Below, one piece after another: positions 27,953 to 38,516 of a DNA stretch of 64,000 bases. The stretch covers positions 39,296 through 103,295 of the forward strand of contig JAFDFZ010000017.1 of the NCBI GenBank assembly GCA_019309565.1, read 5' to 3'. Source of the stretch: Deltaproteobacteria bacterium (GTDB lineage Bacteria; Desulfobacterota; Desulfobacteria; Desulfobacterales; SURF-15). Every line of letters starts with the position of its first letter. Position 1 is the stretch's first letter. The notes under the pieces are model-generated. The model had not been told where the DNA came from. It ran no database searches and saw only the letters and a program-made list of their open reading frames with translations. A program made the position numbers and the translations under genes.

Positions 27953-29548
27953 TTATTTTTCTATCCATGTGTTCCAGAAGCTCCACAGATACCAGTTTGT
28001 GAAATGAACCTTACTGCTTGATGCATACAGCGTCTTGACCTCGCCGATATTGATCATGGTGACACTGTCTATGAAAAGCTTCATCATTTTTTCCCAAATG
28101 GCGAGTCTTTCCTTATAAGTCAAGGCCGCCATATCCTGTTCGACCAATGCCCTCATTTTGGGCCATTCGTACTCTTTAAAATATGTCCATTTCTTCTTGT
28201 CATAAAACCAGAGGTAAGCCATGTTTGGGTCCATACGAATCGAGCAGCCGCTGAATGCTATGTCCCAGGCGTCCAGGTTCGATCTGCGATCCAACTCCCC
28301 GGGCCAGTCATATACTTCCAGTTTGGTATTAAAGCCAGCACGGCCCATCTGGTCTGCAAGCACAAGAGCCGCCGCATACATGTAATAATAATCCGTGTTG
28401 GTGATGATGACGATCTGCTCTCCGTTGTACCCGGCTTTTTCCATAAGTTCCCGGGCCAACTCAAGCTGGGAGCCTTTGCCATAAAGCCCATGCTCGCAGC
28501 CATATGTGGAATAGAGGTCCGGTTGCAAATCCTGGTAAAAGAGGCTGCCGCAATCTGTTTTATAAAAGTCCTTATAACCTCTTGTTGCTGCCTGGAGCAT
28601 CTGTTCGGTATCGACTGCAGCCAGAACGGCCTTGCGCAGTTCAAGGCTTTTGCTGAACGGTCCTCTTGCCATGTTGAAGTATGCCTGGGGGATATAATAG
28701 GGCTCTACCGGGTAAAGTTTGATTGCTGGATTCTCTTTTAACCGCGGATAAGCAGTTGCAGGCACCTCGTCGGCAAAATCCACATCACCCGCTTCCAGTG
28801 CAGCGACCCGAGCAGAAGGTTCAGGGGTTGGAATCAGTATGACTCTGTCCAAATACGCTACCCGTTTTCCACCCAGACCTGTGGCTTTGGGAAAATCAGG
28901 GGGACTGTAATCTTTGAATCTTCTCAAAACAATTTTCTCTCCCGGTATCCAATCTTCAAGCTCGAACGGACCTGTGCCCACAGCCTCTTTCACCCCGATG
29001 CCGTTGACATCGGGCAGAGGATCCATTATTTCTTTAGGGAAAATAACCACGGCCTCGCTGGGAAGAGCCAGCAGAGACAGGAAAGCCGGGCCGCTTGGCT
29101 TCGTTAAGTGCAACGCAACCGTGTAATCATCTATTACTTCAACCTGCTTTACATTCAGGGCCGATCCCGAAGGGGCTTTCTTAATATATCTGTCTATGGA
29201 AGATTTCACATCTTCCGCTTTCATCTCCCCGTATCCTTTGTGGAACTGAACTCCTTTCCTCAAATAAAAAGTGTATGTTTTGTGGTTCGGGCTTACTTTC
29301 CAGTCATGAGCAAGCTGGCCGATGATTCGGAATTTGTCGTCAAACGTAACCAGAGTCTCCCAGATATGGTACCCCACCTGCCTTACGATGGTTTGTGTGT
29401 AACACATCCAGTCAATGGATTTTAACGAAGTACCGATCGCAACCCGCAGCTCTCCGCCAAACCTGGGCTCTTTTGCATAAGTCGTAAAAGATGACAAAAG
29501 TACAACCAGGCTTAGAACGAAAATAAATATTCCCTTTCTTCTTGCCAT
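27953..29548 (-). CDS. ABC transporter substrate-binding protein (family 5, DppA-like)
   Basis: Signal peptide MARRKGIFIFVLSLVVLLSSFTTYA; family-5 SBP architecture. Confidence 0.92.
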   Translation of the reverse strand: MARRKGIFIFVLSLVVLLSSFTTYAKEPRFGGELRVAIGTSLKSIDWMCYTQTIVRQVGYHIWETLVTFDDKFRIIGQLAHDWKVSPNHKTYTFYLRKGVQFHKGYGEMKAEDVKSSIDRYIKKAPSGSALNVKQVEVIDDYTVALHLTKPSGPAFLSLLALPSEAVVIFPKEIMDPLPDVNGIGVKEAVGTGPFELEDWIPGEKIVLRRFKDYSPPDFPKATGLGGKRVAYLDRVILIPTPEPSARVAALEAGDVDFADEVPATAYPRLKENPAIKLYPVEPYYIPQAYFNMARGPFSKSLELRKAVLAAVDTEQMLQAATRGYKDFYKTDCGSLFYQDLQPDLYSTYGCEHGLYGKGSQLELARELMEKAGYNGEQIVIITNTDYYYMYAAALVLADQMGRAGFNTKLEVYDWPGELDRRSNLDAWDIAFSGCSIRMDPNMAYLWFYDKKKWTYFKEYEWPKMRALVEQDMAALTYKERLAIWEKMMKLFIDSVTMINIGEVKTLYASSSKVHFTNWYLWSFWNTWIEK

Positions 29549-29699
29549 GATGTCCTCCTTTCTTTGAGAGGTTAAAAAAGGTAAGGATAAGATTCTGCCT
29601 GAGGTCAATGGAACTATTACAAAAGGTCTTTTTCCTGTCAACGACTAAATCGGTGAAATCTCGTTTACCCCGCAGATGCATATACGAGGGTCCAGGGCT

Positions 29700-29811
29700 T
29701 GAAGACCCTGCAGCCCCGAAAATCGGGATCTTCGCCCTTGTTGGGTCGTAGCCGATGGCGAAACCCAATTGCTTCGACAGGCTGCGGGGTATTCGCTCGC
29801 TCTGTTTCGTG
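29700..29811 (+). repeat. Dispersed repeat D, copy D3
   Basis: GAAGACCCTGCAGCCCCGAAAATCGGGATCTTCGCCCTTGTTGGGTCGTAGCCGATGGCGAAACCCAATTGCTTCGACAGGCTGCGGGGTATTCGCTCGCTCTGTTTCG. Confidence 0.65.
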
Positions 29812-29861
29812 TATTAGTAAATTTACTTGACAAACCCGTTTTCCAGTATAGATACTAAAAT

Positions 29862-29992
29862 CCAGGCTAAGAGGTTCATCGTTCCGTGTGGCGGGTTAAA
29901 ATTCCAGATGCCGCGTATTTTAACAGAAATCCTATGTTTTGTAGTATCATCTCTTTTAACTCATTTGTTTATGATCAATTTTCTATATTCCG
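29862..29992 (-). repeat. Element C, copy C4
   Basis: GGCTAAGAGGTTCATCGTTCCGTGTGGCGGGTTAAAATTCCAGATGCCGCGTATTTTAACAG...TTAACTCATTTGTTTATGATCAATTTT. Confidence 0.65.
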
Positions 29993-30013
29993 ATCGACAT
30001 AAGGAGGATTCAA

Positions 30014-30847
30014 ATGAGCGCAGATCAGTTTTTGTATGAAAAAATGAGCTGGCCTGAAATTGACACAGCAGCCCGGGCCGGTAAACTTGTATTGCTTCCC
30101 GTTGCAACCATCGAAGACCATGGCCCGCATCTACCCGTTGATACGGATGTGGTGATCGTGTCTGCAATTTGTCGGCGGACAGCCGAATTGATTCCTGAGG
30201 AGGTGGTTCTGAGCCCCACTGTGAAATTTGGATACAGTCCCCATCACATCGATTTTCCCGGAACGATTACCATCCGGTGGAATACTTTTGTTGAGTATCT
30301 TTTGGATATCTTAAGAAGTCTCATTCATCACGGCTTTCATAAGATTCTCATGGTCAACGGCCACGGTAGTAACGCACCGTTAGCCGAGATGGCCTGCCGT
30401 TTGGGGGTGGTTGAGCATCCGGACAGCATATGCGCCTCTGTCTCGTGGTGGGAGCTTGCTGATGTGCGAAAAGTGGTGGCAGAGATCAGGGAATCTGAAG
30501 TCACCTCTCATGCCTGTGAGCTTGAAACTTCTCTATACCTGGCGATAGACCCGAAACCGGTCAAAATGAACAAAGCCGCAAGGGACATCACCATGCCCAT
30601 GTCTGCCCATTTTTTCAGTGACCTTGTGGGTGGAAAACCGAAAACCGGTTTCAAGAATCCTGTTCATTTAACGGAATATTGGAGTACGGTGACGGAAAAT
30701 GGCGTGAGAGGCGATCCAACCAAGGCAACGGCAGAAAAAGGCACCGTTATACTGGATGCTGCAAGCAAAGAATTGGTTGAGGTTTTAAGGGAATTAAAAG
30801 AACGACGGATTCGCAAAAGGGTTCCCCATCAAAGTGGAAAACAGTAA
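30014..30847 (+). CDS. Creatininase family protein
   Basis: LVLLPVATIEDHGPHLPVDTDVVI, MVNGHGSNAPLAEMA. Confidence 0.92.
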   Translation: MSADQFLYEKMSWPEIDTAARAGKLVLLPVATIEDHGPHLPVDTDVVIVSAICRRTAELIPEEVVLSPTVKFGYSPHHIDFPGTITIRWNTFVEYLLDILRSLIHHGFHKILMVNGHGSNAPLAEMACRLGVVEHPDSICASVSWWELADVRKVVAEIRESEVTSHACELETSLYLAIDPKPVKMNKAARDITMPMSAHFFSDLVGGKPKTGFKNPVHLTEYWSTVTENGVRGDPTKATAEKGTVILDAASKELVEVLRELKERRIRKRVPHQSGKQ

Positions 30848-30863
30848 ACAAGAGGTATTCCAA

Positions 30864-32057
30864 ATGGAACAAATTGTATTTAGAGGTGGTAAGCTGATCG
30901 ATGGTACTGGAAAAGCTCCTGTCGAGGATGTGGCTGTGCGGATCGAAAACGGGCGTTTCAAAACAATCGGCAGCATGAATGAGGTCACCATAAGCGAAAA
31001 GGACACGATCATAGACACAACAGGCAAAACGCTGATACCCGGTTTGATAAATCTGCATGTTCACCTATGTCTTGAGCCTGATGAAGATTCTCAGAGTTTC
31101 TGTATGAAAGAGTCCACGGTCGCTATGGCGCTTCGATCCTTGAAGAATGCTCAAATCGCACTTACCCATGGCGTAACATCGGTACGAGACCTCGGGGCGA
31201 AGGGTGGAGTGAACCTTGAGGTTAAAAGGGCAATCGAAGCGGGTTGGTTTCAGGGCCCCCGGATATTTGCCTCCGGCCCCTGTATCACTGCGGTCGGCGG
31301 GCACGGTCATTTCATAGGAACGGAAGTTAAGGGGCAAGAGCAGGTGAGGCGTGCAGTAAGAGAGAATCTTGAAGCCGGAGCGGATGTTATCAAGTTTATG
31401 GCAAGCGGTGGACTGCTTACCTCAGGCGGGGAAAAGGAAATGGCCGTGCTGAGCCAAGCCGAGCTTGAGGCCGGGGTTGATGAAGCTCATAGGGCCGGGG
31501 TGAAAACCGCTGCTCACGCCACCACGGCAGATGGTGTGAGAGCCGCTGTGAATGCAGGCATCGATACGATAGAGCATGCCACTTTTTTAGATAAAAAAGG
31601 TGTTCGGCTCTTGAAGCAGCGGGGTGCGGCTGTTGTTATTACCCTTACACCACCCTATCTGATTGAGTTTATGGGTTCTGATACCGGCATCAAGCCAGAG
31701 ATTTTGGAAAAAAGCCGGGGACGGTTCAGCCAAAAGCTTTCAAGCTTCAAGATGCTGCTGGAAGAGGGGATACCGATCGGTGTTGGTTCTGATGCCGGAA
31801 CGCCTTTAAACGGACATCACGATTTCGCAAGAGAAATAGAATTGATGGTTCAGCATGGAGGGGTTTCCCCTCTGGAGGCCATCCGTTCAGCGACTCAACT
31901 GGGAGCCAGGCTCTTAGGATGGGAGGATCGCATCGGAACGGTCGACGAAGGAAAGCTTGCAGATCTTGTGGTACTCTCAGGAGATCCTCTTGAAAACATA
32001 GTAAACCTTCGCCGCATCGAAATGGTTTTTAAAAACGGAAAGAGGGTCTTGTTGTAA
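30864..32057 (+). CDS. Amidohydrolase family protein
   Basis: LIPGLINLHVHL, IGVGSDAGTPLNGHH, GKLADLVVLSGDPL. Confidence 0.92.
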   Translation: MEQIVFRGGKLIDGTGKAPVEDVAVRIENGRFKTIGSMNEVTISEKDTIIDTTGKTLIPGLINLHVHLCLEPDEDSQSFCMKESTVAMALRSLKNAQIALTHGVTSVRDLGAKGGVNLEVKRAIEAGWFQGPRIFASGPCITAVGGHGHFIGTEVKGQEQVRRAVRENLEAGADVIKFMASGGLLTSGGEKEMAVLSQAELEAGVDEAHRAGVKTAAHATTADGVRAAVNAGIDTIEHATFLDKKGVRLLKQRGAAVVITLTPPYLIEFMGSDTGIKPEILEKSRGRFSQKLSSFKMLLEEGIPIGVGSDAGTPLNGHHDFAREIELMVQHGGVSPLEAIRSATQLGARLLGWEDRIGTVDEGKLADLVVLSGDPLENIVNLRRIEMVFKNGKRVLL

Positions 32058-32085
32058 AAAAGGCATGAACTGAAAGTTCCAGAGG

Positions 32086-33258
32086 TCAACCCGAAAAGCG
32101 CTGCGGCCGTGCTTCAGCAAGATTCCAGATACCTGCGATGGGTCGCCCGCAATTTTTACACTTACCGTTGTTAAGCTCTAAAACCTTTACCCGGTAGCCG
32201 ATGCGCCGAATCAGCATCTTTTTACAATGAGGGCAATAGGTGTGCCCGGCCGGGTGGTCGGCAACATTTCCGATATAAGCGTAGTTGAGACCTTCCTCCA
32301 GTGCAACGCTGCAGGCCTTCTCTAAAGTGGAAACCGGCGTTGGCGGTATGCTTTTTAATTTATACCGCGGATAGAAGCGAGTAAAATGAATGGGAACATC
32401 TTCGCCCAGTTCTTTCCGAACCCATTGGCACATCGCCCTTATAAGCTCCATATCGTCATTTTTCCCTGGAACCAACAGGGTTACCAGCTCGGTGTGGATT
32501 CCTTTTGCGACCAGCCGTTTTATAGTATTTAGCACCGGTTCGAGACTTCCCTCGGTGATGCTTTCATAATATTCTTCCGTAAATCCCTTAAGATCGATGC
32601 AGGCCGCATCCAGGACCTCGCACAGATCATCAAGCGGTTTTTCGTTTATGAACCCGTTTGAATGCATCACTTTCAGAAGCGGCTGCTGTTTTATCAGCCG
32701 GCCGATATCGATCATATATTCTGCAAAAATCGTTGGTTCCACGTAAGTCGATGCAATGGATTCGCACCGATACTGAAGCGCGCTTGCAACGACCTGTTCG
32801 GGGCTTAATTGGTAGTTGTAAGTATCATCAGGTCTAGCCTGGGAGATTTCCCAGTTCTGGCAGAATTTGCAATCAAAATTGCACCCTGCCGTGGCAAGCG
32901 AAAACGAACGGGAAGAAGGAAGCACGTGGTAGAAAGGTTTTTTTTCAATGGGGTCGATGTGTACTGCACACGGATTTCCGTATACCAGTGAATAGTATTT
33001 TCCGCCCATATTTTCCCTGACCTCGCAATAACCTCTATCCCCTGGGGCCACCTCACATTCACGCGGACAGAGATCGCAGCGGATGATCTGATTGCCCAGC
33101 GACGTAAAATAGGGTGAAAGCTTCTTGCCGATCAGACCGCGCTTTAATGAAACAGCACCGGCCGAACCCCAAAAAGCAGACAAGCCCAGCAGCGTGGAGC
33201 CGGTGCAAACCATTGCACAGCGTGATAGAAATTCACGTCGTGTGGTACTGGATTGCAT
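32086..33258 (-). CDS. amrS: AmmeMemoRadiSam system radical SAM enzyme with Tat-type signal
   Basis: TRREFLSRCAMVCTGSTLLGLSAFWGSAGA; GCNFDCKFCQNWEISQ; CPHC and CKNC Cys pairs at C-term. Confidence 0.9.
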   Translation of the reverse strand: MQSSTTRREFLSRCAMVCTGSTLLGLSAFWGSAGAVSLKRGLIGKKLSPYFTSLGNQIIRCDLCPRECEVAPGDRGYCEVRENMGGKYYSLVYGNPCAVHIDPIEKKPFYHVLPSSRSFSLATAGCNFDCKFCQNWEISQARPDDTYNYQLSPEQVVASALQYRCESIASTYVEPTIFAEYMIDIGRLIKQQPLLKVMHSNGFINEKPLDDLCEVLDAACIDLKGFTEEYYESITEGSLEPVLNTIKRLVAKGIHTELVTLLVPGKNDDMELIRAMCQWVRKELGEDVPIHFTRFYPRYKLKSIPPTPVSTLEKACSVALEEGLNYAYIGNVADHPAGHTYCPHCKKMLIRRIGYRVKVLELNNGKCKNCGRPIAGIWNLAEARPQRFSG

Positions 33259-33274
33259 GAAATGCCTCCAACGT

Positions 33275-34216
33275 TTACTTTTTGGATTTTACCCACAGCG
33301 CTGCGGCCATGTATCCGACCACCTGTGAGCGATCTCCGGTAACATCTCCGGAGTTTGCCGCAAACAATACCCGGCTTACGTTTACACCTAATAGCCGGGA
33401 TGCCAGCATCACTGCAACCATGGGCCCGCCACCGCAGGCCTCGCTGATACCTTTTTTCAAATCGGAATATAGCCCCACGGGGTCCATTTCCTCCACCCGT
33501 TGCAAAACCCGGGCATCCAGTTTTTTCGCCTCATGATACGGATGGAAATGAGAGAGGTCGGTGCTTGCAACCAGCAGTGCAGATTTGCCCCGGATACAAC
33601 GTGCAAGGGTATCGGCGAGTTTCAGGCACGTTTCGTATTGCTGATCTCCCATCAGCAGTGGAACCAGCCTGGCATTTGGAAGCAACATCTTAATAAACGG
33701 GAGCTGAATTTCAATGCAATGTTCCATCGCATGCGCTTTGTAAACATATCGAATCCCGGGATCGGTTTGTTTTATTTCTTCAATAATTTTCCGGTCGATT
33801 GGAACAATACCCAACGGGGTTTTGTAGCCCCCCCGGTCGTAAACCGAAACGCCCTTGAAGACAGCTCGGTGACTGGGACCGACAACGACAACGGTTTGAA
33901 AAGATCTGTTTTCAAGAAGACGGTAGCCATGGGCGGCCACTTGGCCTGAATATCGATACCCGGCATGGGGTACAATGATACTAACAAGGTTTTCGACCTG
34001 CGGAGATGTTTTTACATTTTCTAAAAACCCGGTGATTTGCTTCCGCAGGGCAGCCGGCTCTGCCGGATACCAGGAGCCGGCAATCACCGGTTGCCGGGTC
34101 GGTTCGCCTGCCAGCAGCGGAGATGAAGTGGTTAAAAAGAAAAACAATATCCAAAAGCAGGCTATGACAAACGGTTTATAAAAGGGGTTCGTTTTGAACA
34201 CCGCTGCGGATAACAT
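33275..34216 (-). CDS. amrB: AmmeMemoRadiSam system protein B (Memo-like)
   Basis: AGSWYPAEPAALRKQI, VPHAGYRYSGQVAAHGY, VGPSHRAVFKGV; N-terminal signal. Confidence 0.9.
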   Translation of the reverse strand: MLSAAVFKTNPFYKPFVIACFWILFFFLTTSSPLLAGEPTRQPVIAGSWYPAEPAALRKQITGFLENVKTSPQVENLVSIIVPHAGYRYSGQVAAHGYRLLENRSFQTVVVVGPSHRAVFKGVSVYDRGGYKTPLGIVPIDRKIIEEIKQTDPGIRYVYKAHAMEHCIEIQLPFIKMLLPNARLVPLLMGDQQYETCLKLADTLARCIRGKSALLVASTDLSHFHPYHEAKKLDARVLQRVEEMDPVGLYSDLKKGISEACGGGPMVAVMLASRLLGVNVSRVLFAANSGDVTGDRSQVVGYMAAALWVKSKK

Positions 34217-34400
34217 CTTTTTTTACCTGAAACAACCAGGGCTTTCAAATATTGACTATTTTAATTTTATTCCCATAATCTTTCAACAATTATATTCCAT
34301 TAAAATCCAGGTCACCTTATGCTTGTTTATTGTTTAAGGCTGACGTATTATTTCGATCATCTGCTATGGATCTTACTGGATATTTGTAAAAGGAGATACG

Positions 34401-35294
34401 ATGAGCCGCGTTACGTTTCATAAAACCAAAGATCGCAAAGATGGAGTTCAAAAATCCTTAGAAGCCCTGGGGCGGAATCCCGTTAAAGGAAAATCGGTGT
34501 TTATCAAGCCCAATTTCAACACTGCAGATCCTGCTCCCGGATCGTCGCATAATGATACCTTGGCAGCCTTGATCGACGAAATCTGGGCCATGGGTGCGAA
34601 ATCCATTATGCTTGGTGATAGAAGCTATCCGTCCACTCGCTCTGTCATGGAAAAAAAGGGCATATTGCCCCTTTTAAAGGAAAAAGGAGTTGAGGTCATC
34701 GATTTCGATGAGTTGGATGATGCGGACTGGATTGAATTTAAACTCCCAGACAGCCACTGGCCAGATGGGTTCAGAATCGCCCGGCCGATCATCGAGGCCG
34801 AGTGTCTGGTTTCCACAGGCTGCTTGAAGACCCATCAGTTTGGAGGAATCTTTACCCTTTCTCTCAAGCTGCATGTGGGTGTCGTTCCCACAGGTCGAAA
34901 CGGATATCCTTACATGTCTCAACTGCACGGATCACCGCATCAACGGAAAATGATCGCAGAGGTCAATCAACCCTTTTCGCCGGATTTGATCGTGATGGAC
35001 GGCATCGATGTGTTTGTAGACGGTGGACCGGCCACCGGGAAGCGGGTAAAAGGAAATGTTTTTCTTGCCTCTACCGACAGGGTTGCCATAGATGCCGTCG
35101 GCATTTCGGTGCTCAAGACGCTGGGAAGCAATCCTGCGATAATGAATCGGGCGATATTCGAACAGGAACAGATTTCAAGGGCAGTGGATCTCGGTCTGGG
35201 AGTATCATCTCCTTCGGAAATCGAGATTGTTCCGGTGGATTCTGAAAGCCGGCAATATTGCCAGCAGGTTCACCGCATTTTAGCCGAGGGTTAG
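34401..35294 (+). CDS. DUF362 domain protein
   Basis: KGKSVFIKPNFNTADPAPGSSHNDTLAALIDEI, VSTGCLKTHQFGGIFTLSLKLHVGVVP. Confidence 0.88.
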   Translation: MSRVTFHKTKDRKDGVQKSLEALGRNPVKGKSVFIKPNFNTADPAPGSSHNDTLAALIDEIWAMGAKSIMLGDRSYPSTRSVMEKKGILPLLKEKGVEVIDFDELDDADWIEFKLPDSHWPDGFRIARPIIEAECLVSTGCLKTHQFGGIFTLSLKLHVGVVPTGRNGYPYMSQLHGSPHQRKMIAEVNQPFSPDLIVMDGIDVFVDGGPATGKRVKGNVFLASTDRVAIDAVGISVLKTLGSNPAIMNRAIFEQEQISRAVDLGLGVSSPSEIEIVPVDSESRQYCQQVHRILAEG

Positions 35295-35303
35295 TCTGGA
35301 GCG

Positions 35304-37088
35304 TTATTTTTCCCCGGGACGAATAAACAAAGATTTTTTGACGACGGCCCTTGTATAGGCTCCGATAATGTCCCTGCGGGTTAATATCCCTATTAACTTC
35401 TTTGGATTGTTGGAATCCACAACCGGCAGCAGGGAGAAGTCCCTGACGGAAATCTTTTCAAGGGCATCGAACAGGTTATCATCCAACGTGACTGTGACCA
35501 CTTTCGAGGAGGCGAGCTCTTTTACCACCACAAGATCCTTGAGGTTTTCGTCGAATACTGCGTCTCGATAGTCGATGTAAGATAGCATTCCCGTCAGGTT
35601 GCCATCCTCATCCAGAACAGGAAAAGAGTTGTGCTTGCTTTTTGATACGATATCCGCAAGCTGCTCCATGGTCAAAGACTCCGTTAAGGTTTCCACATTG
35701 GGGTTCATTACCTCTTTGACCGGAATGGATTTAAGGACATTGACTTCTTTTCCCGCCCGTATATCGATTCCTCTGCGTATCAGTTTCAACGTGTAGATGG
35801 ACTCTCTCATCATCTGACGTCCTGCTACCGTGCTGATGATGCAGGTTGTCATCAGGGGCAGGATAATTTTATAATCTCCGGTCATCTCAAAAATTATGAG
35901 AATGGCCGTAAGTGGCCCGTGGGTGGTTCCGCCCACCACCGCAGCCATACCGACCAGTCCGTAGGCACCAGGTGTTGCGGTCAGCTCGGGAAAGAGAGTA
36001 TGAACGCCCATTCCAAACAGGCTTCCTGCCATTGCTCCCAGAAACAGCGAAGGCGCAAAAATGCCGCCCGAGCCACCTGAGCCAATTGTTATGGAGGTGG
36101 CTAGAATTTTAAAAGGTATCAAAAGCAGCAGCACCCACCAGGCACTGAGCCCCATCAGTGCCTGATCGATGGCCCCATAGCCCACTCCCAATAGATGAGG
36201 GAATAGAAGCGACATGGCCCCCAGAGCCGCTCCTCCCAAAATGGCCTTTAGATATTCCGGGAATTTCAGTTCGTCAAAAATATCTTCAGTCCGGTAAAGA
36301 ACCTTGATAAAGATGACGGCAATCACTGCACAAAATAAACCCAATCCCAGATAGAAGGGAAATTCCCAGAAGCTTACCATTTTGTGCTGGGGCACAAGAA
36401 AAGCTGGAAAATCTCCAAGATAGTGTCGTGAGATCGCCGTTGCGGTAACAGAGGAGATAATAATCGGGCTGAAGGTGGCCAATCCGAAATCACCCAGAAT
36501 GATCTCTAAGGCAAACATTGAACCTGCTATGGGGGCATTAAATGTAGCGGCTATTCCCGCCGCAGCACCACATCCCACCAGTATTTTCATTCGATCAGCG
36601 GAAACATGCAGCAACTGGCCTATGGTCGAACCGATGGCCGATCCGATCTGCACAATGGGTCCTTCCCGGCCGACCGAGCCTCCGGTTCCAATGGTGATAG
36701 CCGAAGCCAGTGATTTAATCACAACCACACGTTTGCGGATAAATCCATTTCTCAATGCTACTGCTTCCATGACTTCCGGAACACCATGGCCTTTGGCTTC
36801 TCTGGCTCCAAAATAGACCAGCGGTCCTACCACCATACCGCCAAGGGCAGGCAGGAGGATACGTAAATACCAGGGAAGAGTTTTTACAACCTCCAGCAAG
36901 CTTTCCGAAGAGCCATATGCTATGGACTGGAAGAAATCGATAAGATGCCGAAAGCCGATAGCACCGTATCCACCACCAATTCCTACTGCAAACGCCAAAA
37001 CGGCCATGATGGTGTGTTCATTTGTACCTAGACGACTGAGTGATAATGAGTTTGGCAATGCAGGTAATTTCATTTGCAGCTCCCTCAA
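35304..37088 (-). CDS. ClC-type chloride channel with C-terminal CBS pair
   Basis: GTGGSVGREGPIVQIGSAIG, GSGGSGGIFAPSLFLGA; two CBS domains. Confidence 0.94.
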   Translation of the reverse strand: MRELQMKLPALPNSLSLSRLGTNEHTIMAVLAFAVGIGGGYGAIGFRHLIDFFQSIAYGSSESLLEVVKTLPWYLRILLPALGGMVVGPLVYFGAREAKGHGVPEVMEAVALRNGFIRKRVVVIKSLASAITIGTGGSVGREGPIVQIGSAIGSTIGQLLHVSADRMKILVGCGAAAGIAATFNAPIAGSMFALEIILGDFGLATFSPIIISSVTATAISRHYLGDFPAFLVPQHKMVSFWEFPFYLGLGLFCAVIAVIFIKVLYRTEDIFDELKFPEYLKAILGGAALGAMSLLFPHLLGVGYGAIDQALMGLSAWWVLLLLIPFKILATSITIGSGGSGGIFAPSLFLGAMAGSLFGMGVHTLFPELTATPGAYGLVGMAAVVGGTTHGPLTAILIIFEMTGDYKIILPLMTTCIISTVAGRQMMRESIYTLKLIRRGIDIRAGKEVNVLKSIPVKEVMNPNVETLTESLTMEQLADIVSKSKHNSFPVLDEDGNLTGMLSYIDYRDAVFDENLKDLVVVKELASSKVVTVTLDDNLFDALEKISVRDFSLLPVVDSNNPKKLIGILTRRDIIGAYTRAVVKKSLFIRPGEK

Positions 37089-37104
37089 AACATCATTTTA
37101 GAAT

Positions 37105-37176
37105 ATGCACTCACCCTGTTGAACCCCCGAAGGGATGCGCAAAAGCGCAATTCAACAGGGTTCGCTGTTTCGGTTC
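37105..37176 (+). repeat. Dispersed repeat D, copy D4
   Basis: CCTGTTGAACCCCCGAAGGGATGCGCAAAAGCGCAATTCAACAGGGTTCGCTGTTTCGG. Confidence 0.65.
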
Positions 37177-37208
37177 AAAAATATTTCTACAAGCCCTCCA
37201 GCATTATT

Positions 37209-38405
37209 TTACAGACCGGCTGTGAATCTGGATCGGTTACCATGAAGCGCGAACAAAGCTGCCAGGCCATATATTAATGCGGCGACTCCAAATACGCTTC
37301 TAATACTAAACCATATAGCGAATCCAGAGCTCAGCATGGGAGCGATACACCTACCAGCAGAGTTGACACTGGCGTTTATGCCATAGGTAGCGCCCTGAGA
37401 GCCTGGAGGGGTGTTAAGATTTATCAGTGCACCAAGAGCGGGAAGTGTTCCGCCTTCTACCAGTCCGGTGATTGCCTGTAAAAGTACCAGTTGCCATGCG
37501 GCCGTAACAAAAGCTTGGGGAAGATATACCAGCATTACTGCAATAAAGCAGCACGCAAGAACCCTTCCATGACCGATTCGGTCCCCGAGCCTTCCAAGCC
37601 ACACCGCACTTATAGAGCCGGTCAATGCCCTGAGGGCCAGAACCATGCCGGTGATTGTGGCTACTCCCTGGGTTGAGTCCATCAACTCCATCACGAATAA
37701 CGCCGCGATGGGAAATATAAGCGTTCGGCCAACGCTTTGAAGAAATGTTTCTGTATAGAGATGCAGCATTTTAGGGGCACGCAACAGGATGGAAAATCCT
37801 TTCATCAGTTTTGGCCTGCAGGACTTGGCTGCGGGATGAAAATCTTCATGCACCCAGAACACCACCAGCATACCGGACAGTGCAAGAAGGCTTCCGGTTA
37901 TCCAAAAGGATTCACGGAAACCCAGGGTGTCGCCGATAATTCCTCCGATCAAAGGACCGATGGCAACACCAGTCCATGCGCCCATTTGCATCAACCCCAG
38001 CGCTTCACCCGTATGCTCTTTGGGCGCGCTGGCGGCAATCAATGCATTGCCTGCCGGAACTATACCGGTAACAAAACCCTGGAGTAAACGAAGCAGCACA
38101 AGCTGTTCGACGCTTTTCACAAATCCCATGGCCGCAAGAAGAGCCGCACCCCCCAGCGCGGCACGAATCAGCATCAGTTTTCTTCCGTACCGATCTGCCA
38201 CCGCACCCCATAGAGGGGCTGAGATCATCATAGCAGCGCCCTGGGAGAAAAAGACCATTCCAGACCAGAATTTAACAGATCCCCCCGTCGATATTCGAAG
38301 CTGTTGTATATACAGCGGTAAAAAGGGGATAACAATGCTGAACCCCGCAAGAGAGAGCATTTGAACAACAAAAAGAATGTACAGGTTTTTCCGCCACTGC
38401 TCCAT
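37209..38405 (-). CDS. MFS transporter
   Basis: 12-TM pattern; GAVADRYGRKLMLI, GRLGDRIGHGRVLA. Confidence 0.9.
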   Translation of the reverse strand: MEQWRKNLYILFVVQMLSLAGFSIVIPFLPLYIQQLRISTGGSVKFWSGMVFFSQGAAMMISAPLWGAVADRYGRKLMLIRAALGGAALLAAMGFVKSVEQLVLLRLLQGFVTGIVPAGNALIAASAPKEHTGEALGLMQMGAWTGVAIGPLIGGIIGDTLGFRESFWITGSLLALSGMLVVFWVHEDFHPAAKSCRPKLMKGFSILLRAPKMLHLYTETFLQSVGRTLIFPIAALFVMELMDSTQGVATITGMVLALRALTGSISAVWLGRLGDRIGHGRVLACCFIAVMLVYLPQAFVTAAWQLVLLQAITGLVEGGTLPALGALINLNTPPGSQGATYGINASVNSAGRCIAPMLSSGFAIWFSIRSVFGVAALIYGLAALFALHGNRSRFTAGL

Positions 38406-38499
38406 GATGTTTTAACCGTTTAACGAGTTCCGATAGAGAATTTAAAAAAACTTTTTATAACACAAAAAAATGTGTGCGCCAATTTGGTTTGTTTCGATC

Positions 38500-38516
38500 C
38501 AGCAATTCTCGGTGAA
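38500..38516 (+). repeat. Solo element A terminal repeat
   Basis: CAGCAATTCTCGGTGAA identical to the A1 end. Confidence 0.6.

Noticed and set aside
29412-29768. ORF MGFAIGYDPTRAKIP... and its twin at 62214-62429 as a conserved protein
   Set aside because: Both lie in copies of the non-coding repeat D in opposite orientations; similarity reflects the repeat.
37118-37160. GTTGAAC...ATTCAAC in repeat D as an integron attC site
   Set aside because: The order of the simple sites is reversed on both strands (GTTRRRY first) and no L-type inner boxes are seen.
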